Of a stretch of 61,348 nt of DNA, positions 1 through 8,214 are shown piece by piece. Position 1 is the stretch's first letter; each line of letters begins with the position of its first letter. The DNA lies in the NCBI RefSeq assembly GCF_015704865.1, contig NZ_JADQTO010000041.1, positions 1 through 61,348 on the forward strand. The letters are read 5' to 3'. Source of the stretch: Actinoplanes aureus. Its GTDB lineage: Bacteria; Actinomycetota; Actinomycetes; Mycobacteriales; Micromonosporaceae. Under the pieces are notes generated by a model. The model saw nothing but the letters and a program-made list of their open reading frames with translations. It did not search any database and was not told the origin of the DNA. Position numbers and translations under genes: made by a program.

Positions 1-2
1 AG

Positions 3-200
3 CAATGGGCGTTCTGCGCGATGAAAGGCTCCCCGGGAGCCCGCACCTACTACAACCTGCTCCGCAAGCGCGGCACCGGCCACCAAGCCGCACTACGCCA
101 GCTCGGCAACCGCCTCGTCGGCATCCTGCACGGCTGCCTCAAGGCCAAAACCATCTACAACGAAGACACCGCCTGGGCCCATCTACAAGCCACCACTTGA
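3..200 (+). pseudogene. IS110-family transposase, C-terminal fragment
   Basis: The reading frame is open from the window edge and gives 65 residues ending in TGA. It includes the C-terminal signature of IS110/IS116/IS902 transposases (Transposase_20 region): GSPGARTYYNLLRKRG, then ALRQLGNRLVGILHGCL. IS110 enzymes are DEDD transposases that work with a bridge RNA encoded in the element's flank; that is family knowledge. Only the last sixth of the protein is in view, so I cannot say whether the element is intact upstream of the window. The 120 bases after the stop hold no gene and could include the element's right end. Confidence 0.8.
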
Positions 201-322
201 CACCCAAAAACATGGGATGTCTGCCGCCGACTTTGCGTGTCGACCCGGCGTAGCATCACGCGTTGTAGCCGAAGCTCACCACTCCAGCGTCCGCAACTGC
301 CGAGGAGCGGGTGTGCTGCACT

Positions 323-838
323 TCAATCCGCTGCGGTGACCCGGTGATGGCGCTCAGCGAGGTGTTTGAAGTTCAGCAACTGTCGTCGCGCCATGATCAA
401 GTCGCCGATCGACAGCCCGACCGCGGCCCACCGGTTCGTCTGTATGACGGCCTTGAGCAGCAATCGGGTCGTGTCACGCTCGTCGGGCACCAGGACGTAG
501 GACATAAAGGCGCCCATGATGGTGGCCGTCAGTTGTCTGCCTGGGTCGACCGAGACGATCCTGCCCCTCCTCCGTCCGCCGGCTGTGGTGAATGCTTCTC
601 CTACTCGAGGCTCGGGAAGGCCGACCAGGTGCCGAGGCGAGCGGCGGCCGAGGTTGTCGATCCAGTCGTAGGAGTAAGGCGCCAGCCTCACTTGCGCGAC
701 CCACGGCCACACCGCTGCGGTGGGCGCCTCGACCCGCACTCCCCGCCATGCTGCCAAACCTGGTGAAGCGACGAAGTCGTCGCAGGGAAAGAAGCGTGCT
801 ACGTCGCTGTCCGTCACGCCCCACCGGTCACCGATCAT
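323..838 (-). CDS. SRPBCC/polyketide-cyclase-like hypothetical protein
   Basis: A 171-aa product starting at an ATG at 838 (MIGDRWGVTDSD). An open extension upstream runs into a dispersed intergenic repeat, so I reject it. The pattern resembles small START/SRPBCC proteins: an N-terminal DVARFFPCDDF segment, RGVRVEAPTAAVWPWVAQVRLAPYSYDW typical of the first strand and lid helix, and a late EERDTTRLLL-like strand. Such proteins bind hydrophobic ligands in a helix-grip cavity. No catalytic residues can be assigned. It stands alone: the divergent repeat copy lies 45 bases upstream and the next gene is 230 bases away. Function is inferred from the fold pattern only. Confidence 0.65.
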   Translation of the reverse strand: MIGDRWGVTDSDVARFFPCDDFVASPGLAAWRGVRVEAPTAAVWPWVAQVRLAPYSYDWIDNLGRRSPRHLVGLPEPRVGEAFTTAGGRRRGRIVSVDPGRQLTATIMGAFMSYVLVPDERDTTRLLLKAVIQTNRWAAVGLSIGDLIMARRQLLNFKHLAERHHRVTAAD

Positions 839-882
839 GGGTCCATCTTGCCCGCTGTCCTCAAGCATCCGGACATGCCGCC

Positions 883-971
883 GTCCGTGCGCGCTGGCCG
901 CCAACGAGCACGTCACGCGCCGTAGCCGGGGTGGCGGGCGCTTGGCATCCGACTTCGCCGATGTCAGTGCA
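883..971. repeat. Dispersed intergenic repeat family A, copy 1
   Basis: An 89-base block that matches 6669-6757 at 84 of 89 positions without gaps. The element may begin near 866 with CATCCGGACATGCCGCC, which resembles the CCGGATCTGCCG head seen in about nine other intergenic sites. It ends in GCCGATGTCAGTGCA. It lies in the 5' flank of the gene ending at 838 and carries no convincing ORF. Confidence 0.75.
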
Positions 972-1068
972 TGCGATCTCAGCTGAGACGAATAGCGAGG
1001 ATAAGGCGGCCGGGAGCGTTGATCGCGAATGTCAGGCTTTCCTCATATCCTGCTCATCCGATACCTGC

Positions 1069-1968
1069 TCATGAGTTGTTTGCCGTCGGTGAGGCGGCCT
1101 TCGCAACCGGATCGGCCTGCGGCGCGGTCCAGCTTGCTAACAGCTGCAGGCGCTCGTACGTCGGGGTGCCGGGCGGCGCCGTGTACGTAACGAGCAATTG
1201 ATCCGGCTCGCCGGGCAGCGCCAGAGTCTCGAACGCCAGCTCCAGGTCGCCGACGACCGGGTGATGCAGCAGCTTGGCACCGAACGTCTTGTCCTTGACC
1301 CGCTGGGCGGCCCACAGCCGGGCGAACTCCGGGCTGGTGACGGACAGCTCACCGACCAGCGCGGCCAGCTGTGGGTCGCCGGGATGGCGTCCGCTGTCGA
1401 GTCGCAGGAAGGCCACCGTCTCGGCTGCGACGGTGTCCCACTGCCGGTAGAACATGCGCGCCCGCGGGTCCAGAAAAGTACGCCAGACGACATTTCGCTG
1501 CCCGGCCGGCCAGGTGCTGAACCCGTTCACCGCGTCACCCATCGGATTCCAGGCCAGCACATCCAGGCGCCGGCCGAGAATGAACGCCGGCACGGTCTGC
1601 ATCATGTCTAGCAGCACCCGCATGCCCGGACGCACCTGCTGACGCGGTGCCCTCGCCGGACGGGAGCGGCCGGGGGTGGAGCGGGCCAGGTTGACCAGGT
1701 GCTCACGCTCGACATCGTTCAAGCGCAGCACCCGGGCGACGGCGGCCAGCACCGAGTCGGACACGTTGTGCCCGCGGCCCTGCTCCAACCGGACGTAGTA
1801 GTCGGGGCTCACCCCCGCCAGCTGCGCCACCTCTTCGCGGCGCAGGCCGGGCACCCGACGGCGGCCCAGCACCGGCAGCCCGAACTCCTCCGGCCGGATG
1901 GCGGCGCGCCTGGCGCGCAGAAACGTCGCAATATCCGGTTCCTGAGCCGGCCCGGGCGGATCTGTCAT
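1069..1968 (-). CDS. XRE-family regulator with MmyB-like ligand domain
   Basis: A 299-aa DNA-binding regulator. Residues about 15-75 form an XRE helix-turn-helix (LGRRRVPGLRREEVAQLAGV, then YYVRLEQGRGHNVSDSVLAAVARVL), and the rest matches the MmyB-like ligand-binding domain (MQTVPAFILGRRLDVLAWNPM; late FGAKLLHHPVVGDLELAFETL). In actinomycetes this family is usually transcribed divergently from one short-chain dehydrogenase that it represses; exactly that arrangement is seen here, with the SDR starting at 2071. A perfect 23-base palindrome lies between them at 2000-2022. An in-frame GTG at 1974 is an alternative start. The inducer is unknown. Confidence 0.92.
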   Translation of the reverse strand: MTDPPGPAQEPDIATFLRARRAAIRPEEFGLPVLGRRRVPGLRREEVAQLAGVSPDYYVRLEQGRGHNVSDSVLAAVARVLRLNDVEREHLVNLARSTPGRSRPARAPRQQVRPGMRVLLDMMQTVPAFILGRRLDVLAWNPMGDAVNGFSTWPAGQRNVVWRTFLDPRARMFYRQWDTVAAETVAFLRLDSGRHPGDPQLAALVGELSVTSPEFARLWAAQRVKDKTFGAKLLHHPVVGDLELAFETLALPGEPDQLLVTYTAPPGTPTYERLQLLASWTAPQADPVAKAASPTANNS

Positions 1969-1999
1969 GCCCACAGTCTGCCTTCTCCTGCAAACCGGA

Positions 2000-2022
2000 A
2001 CCTGGGTCTGTCAGACCCAGGT
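2000..2022. promoter_or_regulatory. Palindromic operator between XRE regulator and SDR
   Basis: ACCTGGGTCTG-T-CAGACCCAGGT: two perfect 11-base arms around one central base, in the 102-base gap between divergent starts at 1968 and 2071. Position and symmetry fit the binding site of the adjacent XRE/MmyB regulator. That it is the operator is inference. Confidence 0.75.
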
Positions 2023-2070
2023 AACAGCACAGCCCTGCCACCCGATCCCGGCCGGGCACAAGCTTTCGCT

Positions 2071-2832
2071 ATGAACAGCTACGAAATGCACGACCGCACC
2101 GCCGTCGTTACCGGAGCCGCAAGCGGCATGGGTGCGGCGACCGCCGTCCTGCTCGCCGCCGGCGGGGCCCGCGTCGCCCTGCTCGCCCGCCGCCGCGACC
2201 GCATCGAGGAACTGGTCGCCAAGATCGAAGCGAGCGGCGGAAGGGCGCTGGCCGTACCCGTCGATGTCACCGACGTCGCGTCCGTGACGGCCGCAACCGA
2301 CCGGGTCACGGCCGCCTACGGCCGCGCGGATCTGGTGGTCAACGCCGCCGGGGTAATGCTGCCGAACCCGATCGGTGACGGCCGCGAGGACGAGTGGACC
2401 CGCATGATCGACACCAACCTGACCGGAGCGCTGCGGATCATCCGGGCCTTTCTGCCGGGGCTGCGTGCCGCCGCGGCCGACGGTCGCCCCGCAGACCTGG
2501 TCAACATCTCTTCGATCGGCGCGCATGTGACCTTTCCGCAGTACGCGGTCTACTCCGCCACCAAGGCAGCGCTCACTCAGCTCTCCGCGTCGCTGCGCAC
2601 GGAACTGGGTGCCGAGGCGGTCCGGGTCACCAACATCGAGCCCGGCCTGACCGACACCGAGCTCGGTGGACACGTCGACAACCCGGAGCTGTCCGCGCAG
2701 CTGGGGGCGATGTTCCGGGCGATGCCTGCACTCAGCGCCGACGACGTCGCGGACCTCATCGCATACGTCACCTCCCGCCCGCGCCACGTCAACCTGCGCC
2801 AGGTGATCGTGCTGCCGACGCCGCAGGCCTGA
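2071..2832 (+). CDS. Short-chain dehydrogenase/reductase (SDR)
   Basis: A 253-aa classical SDR, an NAD(P)-dependent oxidoreductase of unknown substrate. The cofactor motif TGAASGMG is at residues 14-21, an NAAG-type motif (VVNAAGVM) follows near residue 93, and the catalytic S-Y-K set is visible as NISSIG, then YSATKAAL. The cofactor loop LLARRRDRIEEL has arginines after the second strand, which favours NADPH. An open frame extends far upstream, but MNSYEMHDRTAVVTG is the natural N-terminus and places the start after the palindrome at 2000-2022. It is divergent from the XRE/MmyB regulator, and such SDRs are the usual single target of that regulator type. Confidence 0.92.
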   Translation: MNSYEMHDRTAVVTGAASGMGAATAVLLAAGGARVALLARRRDRIEELVAKIEASGGRALAVPVDVTDVASVTAATDRVTAAYGRADLVVNAAGVMLPNPIGDGREDEWTRMIDTNLTGALRIIRAFLPGLRAAAADGRPADLVNISSIGAHVTFPQYAVYSATKAALTQLSASLRTELGAEAVRVTNIEPGLTDTELGGHVDNPELSAQLGAMFRAMPALSADDVADLIAYVTSRPRHVNLRQVIVLPTPQA

Positions 2833-3263
2833 CCGCCGGCCTCCCTGACGGCGGGCTCTGCCACCGCACGGTCGCGGAGCCCGCGGTCCGAGACCGGGAA
2901 CGAAAGAGGTCCGCTTTCGCAGAGAAGAAACGAGGCCAACCGTAGGGCCACGCCGCAAATGATGCTCCGTGCCTGGTCTGGGCCCTGAGTCCACTGCAAT
3001 AGCGAACGCTGTGCCCGGTCGCGTACGGTCGCAGCCGTGCAGGCCGAAAGGCCGTCGCCAGTGCCGTGGGTCGCGACTCCGCCTCAGCCAGCCCTGGCTG
3101 CGCAACATTGTCGCGAGCCTTACCACCCGGTCGACCAGCAAGTCCCGCTGACGCCCGCGCCCTCGTCAATTGACGCGAACGTTTGCCGCAATCCGATGAA
3201 CGGCAGCTTCCCAGTAAATCCAGTCGCGCAGAGTCGATCGCACGGCTTCACTACAGTGTGGTC
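2833..3263. other. 431-base intergenic region, no gene seen
   Basis: I see no coding frame with family resemblance here. A weak CCGCC...GGCGG inverted repeat directly after the SDR stop could end transcription. A -10-like TACAGT at 3252-3257 belongs to the next gene. Confidence 0.5.
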
Positions 3264-3755
3264 ATGATCGACGAGGGTTCGCGCTGGTTTGGGCTCTTCG
3301 TGACGGCCTTCGTCGTACTGATTCCGACCGCTATGGGCGTCGGCATGATTACCGCTGCCGTTCGCCGCTGGCGGCAAGCCCGCTACCTGGCCGAGGCCGG
3401 CCGGCGGACCAAGGCAGTCGTGGTGGAGAACCAGCAGCGGTCTGGATCCGAGGGCCGGATCACGTTCATCCCGGTCGTCCGGTTCGTCACCGCCGCCGGA
3501 CAGGAGATCCGCACCCCGGTCGAGGACCTGGGCGGCTACGACTCCCACTTGACCGGCGCCGAGTACGAGATCGTCTATGACCCCGACCGTCCGCAGACCG
3601 CGATGGCCCCCACCAGCGGCACCGGCGGCGTTGTCGGCGCGGTGATCTTCGCCTTGGTTTGCTTCGGCCTCGCCGCCGCAGCGCTCTTCCTGTCCGGCTC
3701 GTTCCTGCTCGACACCAACCCGTTCACCCCCGGCTTCTCCTCAGACTGGCCCTGA
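3264..3755 (+). CDS. DUF3592-like membrane protein
   Basis: A 163-aa protein with two membrane segments (residues about 8-30, FGLFVTAFVVLIPTAMGVG; and about 120-145, GAVIFALVCFGLAAAALFL) around a soluble domain. The soluble part contains RTKAVVVENQQRSGSEGRITFIPVVRF and VEDLGGYDSHLTGAEYEIVYDPDRP, the arrangement seen in DUF3592 proteins (modified sequence plus YDPxxP near the second membrane helix). No biochemical role is known for the family. The start at 3264 is chosen because TACAGT lies 12 bases before it, fitting the leaderless pattern of this window; an upstream in-frame start at 3183 would add 27 unlikely residues. Confidence 0.75.
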   Translation: MIDEGSRWFGLFVTAFVVLIPTAMGVGMITAAVRRWRQARYLAEAGRRTKAVVVENQQRSGSEGRITFIPVVRFVTAAGQEIRTPVEDLGGYDSHLTGAEYEIVYDPDRPQTAMAPTSGTGGVVGAVIFALVCFGLAAAALFLSGSFLLDTNPFTPGFSSDWP

Positions 3756-3776
3756 TGTCCCTTGCCACTGAGATGT

Positions 3777-3895
3777 GTGCTCGCCGCCGTACGAAGCGTC
3801 GGGGTGCCGGGCGGCAGCCGTCGCTCGGGACAACATCAGACCGTCACCCGGCATCGCTACAGGGTAGGCACCCCATGATCCGGTGCGCTGACGGC
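3777..3895. repeat. Palindromic dispersed repeat family B, copy 1
   Basis: A block beginning GTGCTCGCC and ending CCCATGATCC...GCTGACGGC that recurs at 25041-25167. Both copies contain a separated inverted repeat built on GTGCCGGGCGGC and its near complement, with G-T tolerant differences, so a stem could form. It lies between the convergent genes ending at 3755 and 3979. Confidence 0.65.
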
Positions 3896-3978
3896 TTGCC
3901 CGCACGGAGCTGCCGCTGTCCGCATGTACAACGCATAGTGGATCGCGATCAGAGCTGTCGGTCGCATGCCGGTTTCGC

Positions 3979-4980
3979 CTACATTGCTGGCTTGTGCGTT
4001 CGTGTCCGCCATGACTGCTGATGTACACCTTCAAGACGGCTGGTTTGGGCGGCAGTGTCGCTGCGCAGCGTGCGCGGGGACACTCCACGGACCCGCTTGA
4101 ACGCGGCGCTGAGCGCGAACGGGCTGGCGTACCCGACGTCGCGGGCGATCGCCTCCAACGTTGCGTCACTGCGGAGGAGCAGGTCGGCGGCACAGGACAG
4201 GCGCCATTCGGTCAGGTATGTCATCGGCGGGACGCCCACCATCTCGGTGAATCGCCGCGCCAGTAGCGCGCGCGAGCAGCGTGCTTCAGCGGCCAGAGAT
4301 GCAACCGTCCAGGCTTGGTCCGGTCGAGCGTGAATGCAGGTCAGGGCGGCGCCGACGATCGGATCGTCCTGGGCGGTGTACCAGCGTGGCGGATGCGCAT
4401 CCGGCCGCGCGAGCCATGTGCGCACGGCGGTGATCAGGACTAGGTCGAGCAGCCGGTCCAGGACAACGTCCTGGCCAGGGGCGTCTCGATCGACCTCGCG
4501 TATGACGTGCTCGACCAGCCCGGAGTCCCACTCACCGGGCCGCAGCACCACCAGGTCGGGCAACGCCGACAGCAGCGACCGACTGATCTCGGCCGGCGAG
4601 TGGTATGTACCGGTTAGCAGCATCGTGTCGCCGTCCGGATCATTCCCCCAGGACCGCAGTCCGAGCGGTCCCATCGGGCGGGCGCCGACCACGCCGGCTA
4701 TCGGCCGGCAAACTTGGTCCGGCCCGATCGCGACCTGTGGCCCAGTTGCGACAGAATCGGCCACTGTGTACGGGGCCGGGCCCCGCACGACCGCCACGTC
4801 CCCTGGCACGATCTCGGTCGTCGCCGTACCCGCGTCGATGTACGCCGACCCCCGGACGACTGCGACCAGGGTCAGCGGAGCCCGGTCCTCGATCCGTATC
4901 GACCACGGCGCGGACAGCAGCGAGCGCAGAATGAACGCCCCCCGCGCCCGCGGATCGAGGAGGCCGCCGACAGGGTCCAT
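3979..4980 (-). CDS. AraC-family regulator with N-terminal cupin
   Basis: A 333-aa protein. Residues about 5-190 are a Cupin_6-type ligand domain (TLVAVVRGSAYIDAG, IVPGDVAVVRGPAPYTVAD), and about 215-310 hold two helix-turn-helix units typical of AraC/XylS proteins (WTVASLAAEARCSRALLARRFTEMVG, then ATLEAIARDVGYASPFALSAAFKRVRGVSPRTLR). It diverges from a DUF1772 gene 80 bases away, a common pairing in which the regulator controls the membrane protein. TAGGCT lies 12 bases upstream of the start and suggests a leaderless transcript. The last 30 residues after the HTH are poorly conserved in type. The effector is unknown. Confidence 0.9.
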   Translation of the reverse strand: MDPVGGLLDPRARGAFILRSLLSAPWSIRIEDRAPLTLVAVVRGSAYIDAGTATTEIVPGDVAVVRGPAPYTVADSVATGPQVAIGPDQVCRPIAGVVGARPMGPLGLRSWGNDPDGDTMLLTGTYHSPAEISRSLLSALPDLVVLRPGEWDSGLVEHVIREVDRDAPGQDVVLDRLLDLVLITAVRTWLARPDAHPPRWYTAQDDPIVGAALTCIHARPDQAWTVASLAAEARCSRALLARRFTEMVGVPPMTYLTEWRLSCAADLLLRSDATLEAIARDVGYASPFALSAAFKRVRGVSPRTLRSDTAAQTSRLEGVHQQSWRTRTHKPAM

Positions 4981-5060
4981 CGATGCAGCCTAGACGCTCG
5001 CGTATGGAATCGGGTGTCTATCGCATGGATCATCTCATCGAGCTGCGGTGTCATTGAGTC

Positions 5061-5525
5061 ATGACTCGTCCATGGGATGTCCTCGCCGCAGCCACCACCA
5101 TCGGGAGCGGGCTGCTCGCCGGCGTGTTCTTCGCGTTCTCCGCATTCGTCATGAGCGGTCTGCGACGGTTGCCAGAGGCGAGCGGCGCGGCCGCGATGCG
5201 CTCGATCAACGTCACCGCACAGCGCCCACCTCTCATGATCGCCTTGTTCGGCGTCTCGGCGCTGTGCGTCGTGATGATCGTTCGCGCGCTCGCCACGTGG
5301 TCGCGGCCCGGCGCCGCGTGGTTGCTGGTCGGCGCGATCCTGACGATCGTCGGAGCATTCGGCGTCACGGCCGCGATCAACGTGCCGCTGAACAACCGCC
5401 TGGACGCCGGCACAGTCACCTGGTCACAGTTCCTGGCCGGCTGGGACCCGGCCAACCACGCCCGGACCATCCTCTGCCTGGTCGGATGCGCCGTCCTGCT
5501 GGTCGGCGCGCTGCGCCGCCATTGA
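5061..5525 (+). CDS. DUF1772 (anthrone-oxygenase-like) membrane protein
   Basis: A 154-aa protein with four predicted membrane helices (residues about 7-30, 50-72, 82-104, 132-150). The sequence fits DUF1772: GLLAGVFFAFSAFVMSGLRRLP in the first helix, AINVPLNNRLDAG before the last loop and WDPANHARTILCLVGC at the end. Some family members act as anthrone oxygenases or noranthrone-like monooxygenases without cofactor; most in actinomycetes have no known substrate. It is divergent from the AraC regulator at 3979-4980, so control by that regulator is likely. No strong Shine-Dalgarno precedes the start. Confidence 0.88.
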   Translation: MTRPWDVLAAATTIGSGLLAGVFFAFSAFVMSGLRRLPEASGAAAMRSINVTAQRPPLMIALFGVSALCVVMIVRALATWSRPGAAWLLVGAILTIVGAFGVTAAINVPLNNRLDAGTVTWSQFLAGWDPANHARTILCLVGCAVLLVGALRRH

Positions 5526-5886
5526 CGTCCCGGCACCCGGCCACACCGACCCGCAGGGGCTTAATATCGACGGCGCTGACCTGTTGGAAGCCCTCACCGT
5601 GGTCCGCCGCCAATTGGAGGCGAACGGCCGCCGGCGGCGTTGCCAAGCCGCGCGAAGCAACGTCTGGCCGTCCGGCCAACTCCGGCAGTTCACCAACGGC
5701 AGACAGGGCTACGTCCTCACCGACGCTCGCCGAGCCAATCCCGAGGAACCCTTCGAGGTCGTTGATTTCTGGATCCGGCAGCCTCCGAACAGGTCTCTTC
5801 CCTGGACGCGCGGTACCGATTTGTCCGCGCCTTTCACGGACTGCCGCCGAATCAACCCCATCACCGTGAGCCCAACAGGGGACTAG
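5521..5886 (+). pseudogene. Possible remnant of a hypothetical gene
   Basis: A frame immediately after the DUF1772 gene reads PQGLNIDGADLLEALTVVRRQ, then PNVWPSGQLRQFTNGRQGYVL in protein-like fashion, with strand-helix alternation and a WPSG motif. It has no ATG; the only near start is a TTG at 5584, without a ribosome site. The 3' part (after about 5790) becomes compositionally less protein-like. I read it as the middle of a decayed gene, possibly truncated at both ends. I do not recognise the family with confidence. Confidence 0.3.
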
Positions 5887-6091
5887 GCATGGTCAGGCGC
5901 GCACTGCTGCCGCTCGGTGCGCGCCTCCTTCGGATGATCGTCACAAGTAGGAAACGGGTTGATCACGGAGAGGCATTGAATGGTCGCAGTCTCGGCACCG
6001 GCCGCTCGGACGCGGACGGCGCCCGAGCGACGACCCGAGATGGCCGACCAGCGATACACCGGCTCGTATCGGTCGTCTAGCCTGGCGGATC

Positions 6092-6631
6092 ATGGTCTAC
6101 AGATGGCGAGCCGGGCTGGCTCTGATCATGACGGTGGGACTCGCGGTGACCGGTGTGACGGCCGGCTGCGGACTGCCCCTACCGGCCGTCGAGGCGGGCC
6201 AGTCCGATGATTTCTCCTTCCCCTATCCGACCGAAGGACGGCCGGAGCGCATCGCCATCGACCACAACACCTTCGAGGCCGAGCACGTCGGGCACACCGC
6301 GGACGGCGGACAGTTCTTCCTGACCACGCCGTTCGAACCGGGCGGCCGTAGTTTCGTCGCGCTGTACCTGTTCGACCGCGACGGGCTGTTCGTCAAGGCG
6401 GAAATCGATCCCTTCGACAAGGGGCTCTACCAACGCCGGCTCAAGGACCTCGGCAAGGTGACCTTTGATCGGATCGTGGTGGAGCCCTTCGAGGTCGAAC
6501 GGTTCAGCCAGACCTTCGGCCTCGTCGCCGACGAGCCGACCACCAGTGACGAGATCTGGTGGGTCACCGCCGAGCCCGGCGACTACATGGCCTTCGCTGA
6601 GCCGTGGGACCTCGGCGAATACGACACCTGA
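6092..6631 (+). CDS. Putative lipoprotein of unknown function
   Basis: A 179-aa product with a signal sequence: charged start MVYRWRAG, hydrophobic stretch LALIMTVGLAVTGV, then lipobox-like VTAGC with Cys at about residue 26, so lipidation and anchoring outside the membrane is likely. The mature part is acidic and rich in aromatic strands (FVALYLFDRDGLFVKAEIDPFDKG; DEIWWVTAEPGDYMAF). No domain is recognised. The start is supported by TAGCCT 14 bases upstream (leaderless pattern). A near-perfect copy of repeat A follows its stop by 37 bases. Confidence 0.75.
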   Translation: MVYRWRAGLALIMTVGLAVTGVTAGCGLPLPAVEAGQSDDFSFPYPTEGRPERIAIDHNTFEAEHVGHTADGGQFFLTTPFEPGGRSFVALYLFDRDGLFVKAEIDPFDKGLYQRRLKDLGKVTFDRIVVEPFEVERFSQTFGLVADEPTTSDEIWWVTAEPGDYMAFAEPWDLGEYDT

Positions 6632-6668
6632 GGTCGCCTCACCACCGGTACGTGCGCGTACTTCCACT

Positions 6669-6757
6669 GTCCGTGCGCGCTGGCCGCCAACGAGCACGTC
6701 ACGCGCTGTAGCCGGGGTCGCGGGCGATTGACATCCGACTTTGCCGATGTCAGTGCA
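6669..6757. repeat. Dispersed intergenic repeat family A, copy 2
   Basis: 84 of 89 bases identical to 883-971 in the same orientation. It begins GTCCGTGCGCGCTGGCCGCC and ends GCCGATGTCAGTGCA. It is flanked by unrelated genes, so the similarity is confined to the element. Confidence 0.85.
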
Positions 6758-6867
6758 CATGTGCCGGTTCCGGTACGGGACGAGATCACCCACATATGGC
6801 CCCGGCAAAGGATGGCGGGAATCGATCGGTGTGTCTAACCTGCCACCTAGATCAACAGGGGGTGGAT

Positions 6868-7314
6868 GTGGGTGCATCGCATTGGGACTACTACGTTCCG
6901 TACCAATCTGACCTGCAGGCTGCACTGGATGACCTGCGGCGGCACGTCTTCGCGACCGGGGACTACTGGTGGGCGGTGCCGTACGAACTCGGCACTTCGG
7001 CCGCCGATTTCCCGAACCGACCGCAGACCGAGGACGAGTTGTGGGCTGACGAAACCGTTCAAGAGTGTGGTACGCACTCGATCCTCGACATGCGATGGGT
7101 GGTGACCAAGGTCAAGGATGCTGATTACGGGACGGTCCGGGCAGTCGGCGAGGAGGAGGCGCTTGAGCGGCTGGGCGTCACCAAGCTGACCCGGGCACAC
7201 GTCAAGGCGTTGGAGCCGCTGGCGGAGCAGCGATGGTTTGGTAGGTGCGCGATCCTGCACAGCAGCGCCGGGGAGCCGGAGGAGATTTACTTTTGGGGGT
7301 ACTCCGGAGACTAA
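6868..7314 (+). CDS. Hypothetical protein
   Basis: A 148-aa soluble acidic protein. I choose the GTG at 6868 (with GTG 6862 as alternative) because an AGGGGG ribosome site lies about seven bases before it and the sequence becomes protein-like at this point: HWDYYVPYQSDLQAALDDLRR. It contains the aromatic block GDYWWAVPYELG and the helix EEALERLGVTKLTRAHVKAL. The profile resembles small actinomycete-specific solitary proteins found near toxin or immunity genes, but I cannot assign it to a family. No membrane segment or signal peptide. Confidence 0.7.
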   Translation: MGASHWDYYVPYQSDLQAALDDLRRHVFATGDYWWAVPYELGTSAADFPNRPQTEDELWADETVQECGTHSILDMRWVVTKVKDADYGTVRAVGEEEALERLGVTKLTRAHVKALEPLAEQRWFGRCAILHSSAGEPEEIYFWGYSGD

Positions 7315-7414
7315 TCGCCGCGATGACCCCGCTATGGCCGGCGACCTCCCGCGGTGCAAGCTAGCCTGCATCCGCACATGCCGCGAGTCGCGCGGTGCGT
7401 TCAATGCCGCAGGC

Positions 7415-7702
7415 CTATGGCCGGTATGGCAGCTCGACGTTTAGTCGGTCGCGCCAGTCGTCATGAGCGAGACCAGCCGCGACCAGGACGTCGCGCCAGT
7501 CCTGCCAGGCCAGTGCAGCCGCTTCGAGGAATCGCTGGCTGTCTCCACCAGACAAGAGGACCACTGCCGCTTGGACACGCTCGGTACCTGCGGCGTCTTC
7601 GCGCTCTTGGGACACAAGATCGGCGAGCAGGTCGAGAGCTGGCTCAAGGTCTTCCGGTCTGAAGTGCCCGCGCATCCAAGCCTGAATCCGGTCGCTGACC
7701 AT
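7415..7702 (-). CDS. Small hypothetical protein
   Basis: A 95-aa all-helical, acidic protein (MVSDRIQAWMRGHF, DLEPALDLLADLVSQ, AALAWQDWRDVLVAAGLAHDDW). The ATG at 7702 is the most natural start; a TTG 27 bases upstream is possible. TACTGC lies 11 bases before the ATG, close to the leaderless spacing used elsewhere here. It is convergent with the 6868-7314 gene and divergent from the 7864-8214 gene. No family recognised. The frame has clear third-position GC bias, which supports coding. Confidence 0.6.
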   Translation of the reverse strand: MVSDRIQAWMRGHFRPEDLEPALDLLADLVSQEREDAAGTERVQAAVVLLSGGDSQRFLEAAALAWQDWRDVLVAAGLAHDDWRDRLNVELPYRP

Positions 7703-7863
7703 ATGCGGCAGTATCCCTTGGTAGCGCAACCACGCTCCCTCAGCCGAGATCGGCCTTGCTCATGCCGCCGACCGAGCGTTGTCCAGTACCGCGACCGCAC
7801 TTCCCAGCGAGACGATCGCCGTGCGTACCTGAACGACGTTGTCGGACCCTACACTTCATGATC

Positions 7864-8214
7864 ATGACGGTCGAGGTGTTGCTCGGTGAGGTTACGTGCC
7901 CGTCCGGTCAGTTGGTGGTCATGGACGGTGGTTACCTCGAACTGTGGTCCGGCCACCGGGCGCCGGACGACGAAGAGCGCCCGGCAACCGACTTCGCGAT
8001 CGTGGGTGCGGACGCCGAGGCCGCGGCGGAATCCTTTGACCGGCAGACCGGAGCCCGCCTGTACGACATACCCGCCCACGCCGTCGCCGAGTTCACCGCT
8101 ACGTTCGACAAACACTGCCGCGAGCACGAGCACGATGCGCACCTGCGTGAGTTCGAGCAGCAGGTCCCGCACCGTGAATGGGTCCGGCACGCGGTCGCTT
8201 CTTCTCGACTTTGA
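7864..8214 (+). CDS. Small hypothetical protein, possibly truncated
   Basis: A 116-aa protein with an N-terminal beta-rich segment (VEVLLGEVTCPSGQLVVMDGGYLELWSG) and a C-terminal basic/acidic helix (FTATFDKHCREHEHDAHLREF). The second of two close ATGs is chosen because TACACT at 7850-7855 sits 14 bases upstream, the usual leaderless spacing. The stop falls where an IS5-like transposase remnant begins on the other strand, so the C-terminus may have been changed by the insertion. I do not recognise the family. Confidence 0.65.
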   Translation: MTVEVLLGEVTCPSGQLVVMDGGYLELWSGHRAPDDEERPATDFAIVGADAEAAAESFDRQTGARLYDIPAHAVAEFTATFDKHCREHEHDAHLREFEQQVPHREWVRHAVASSRL

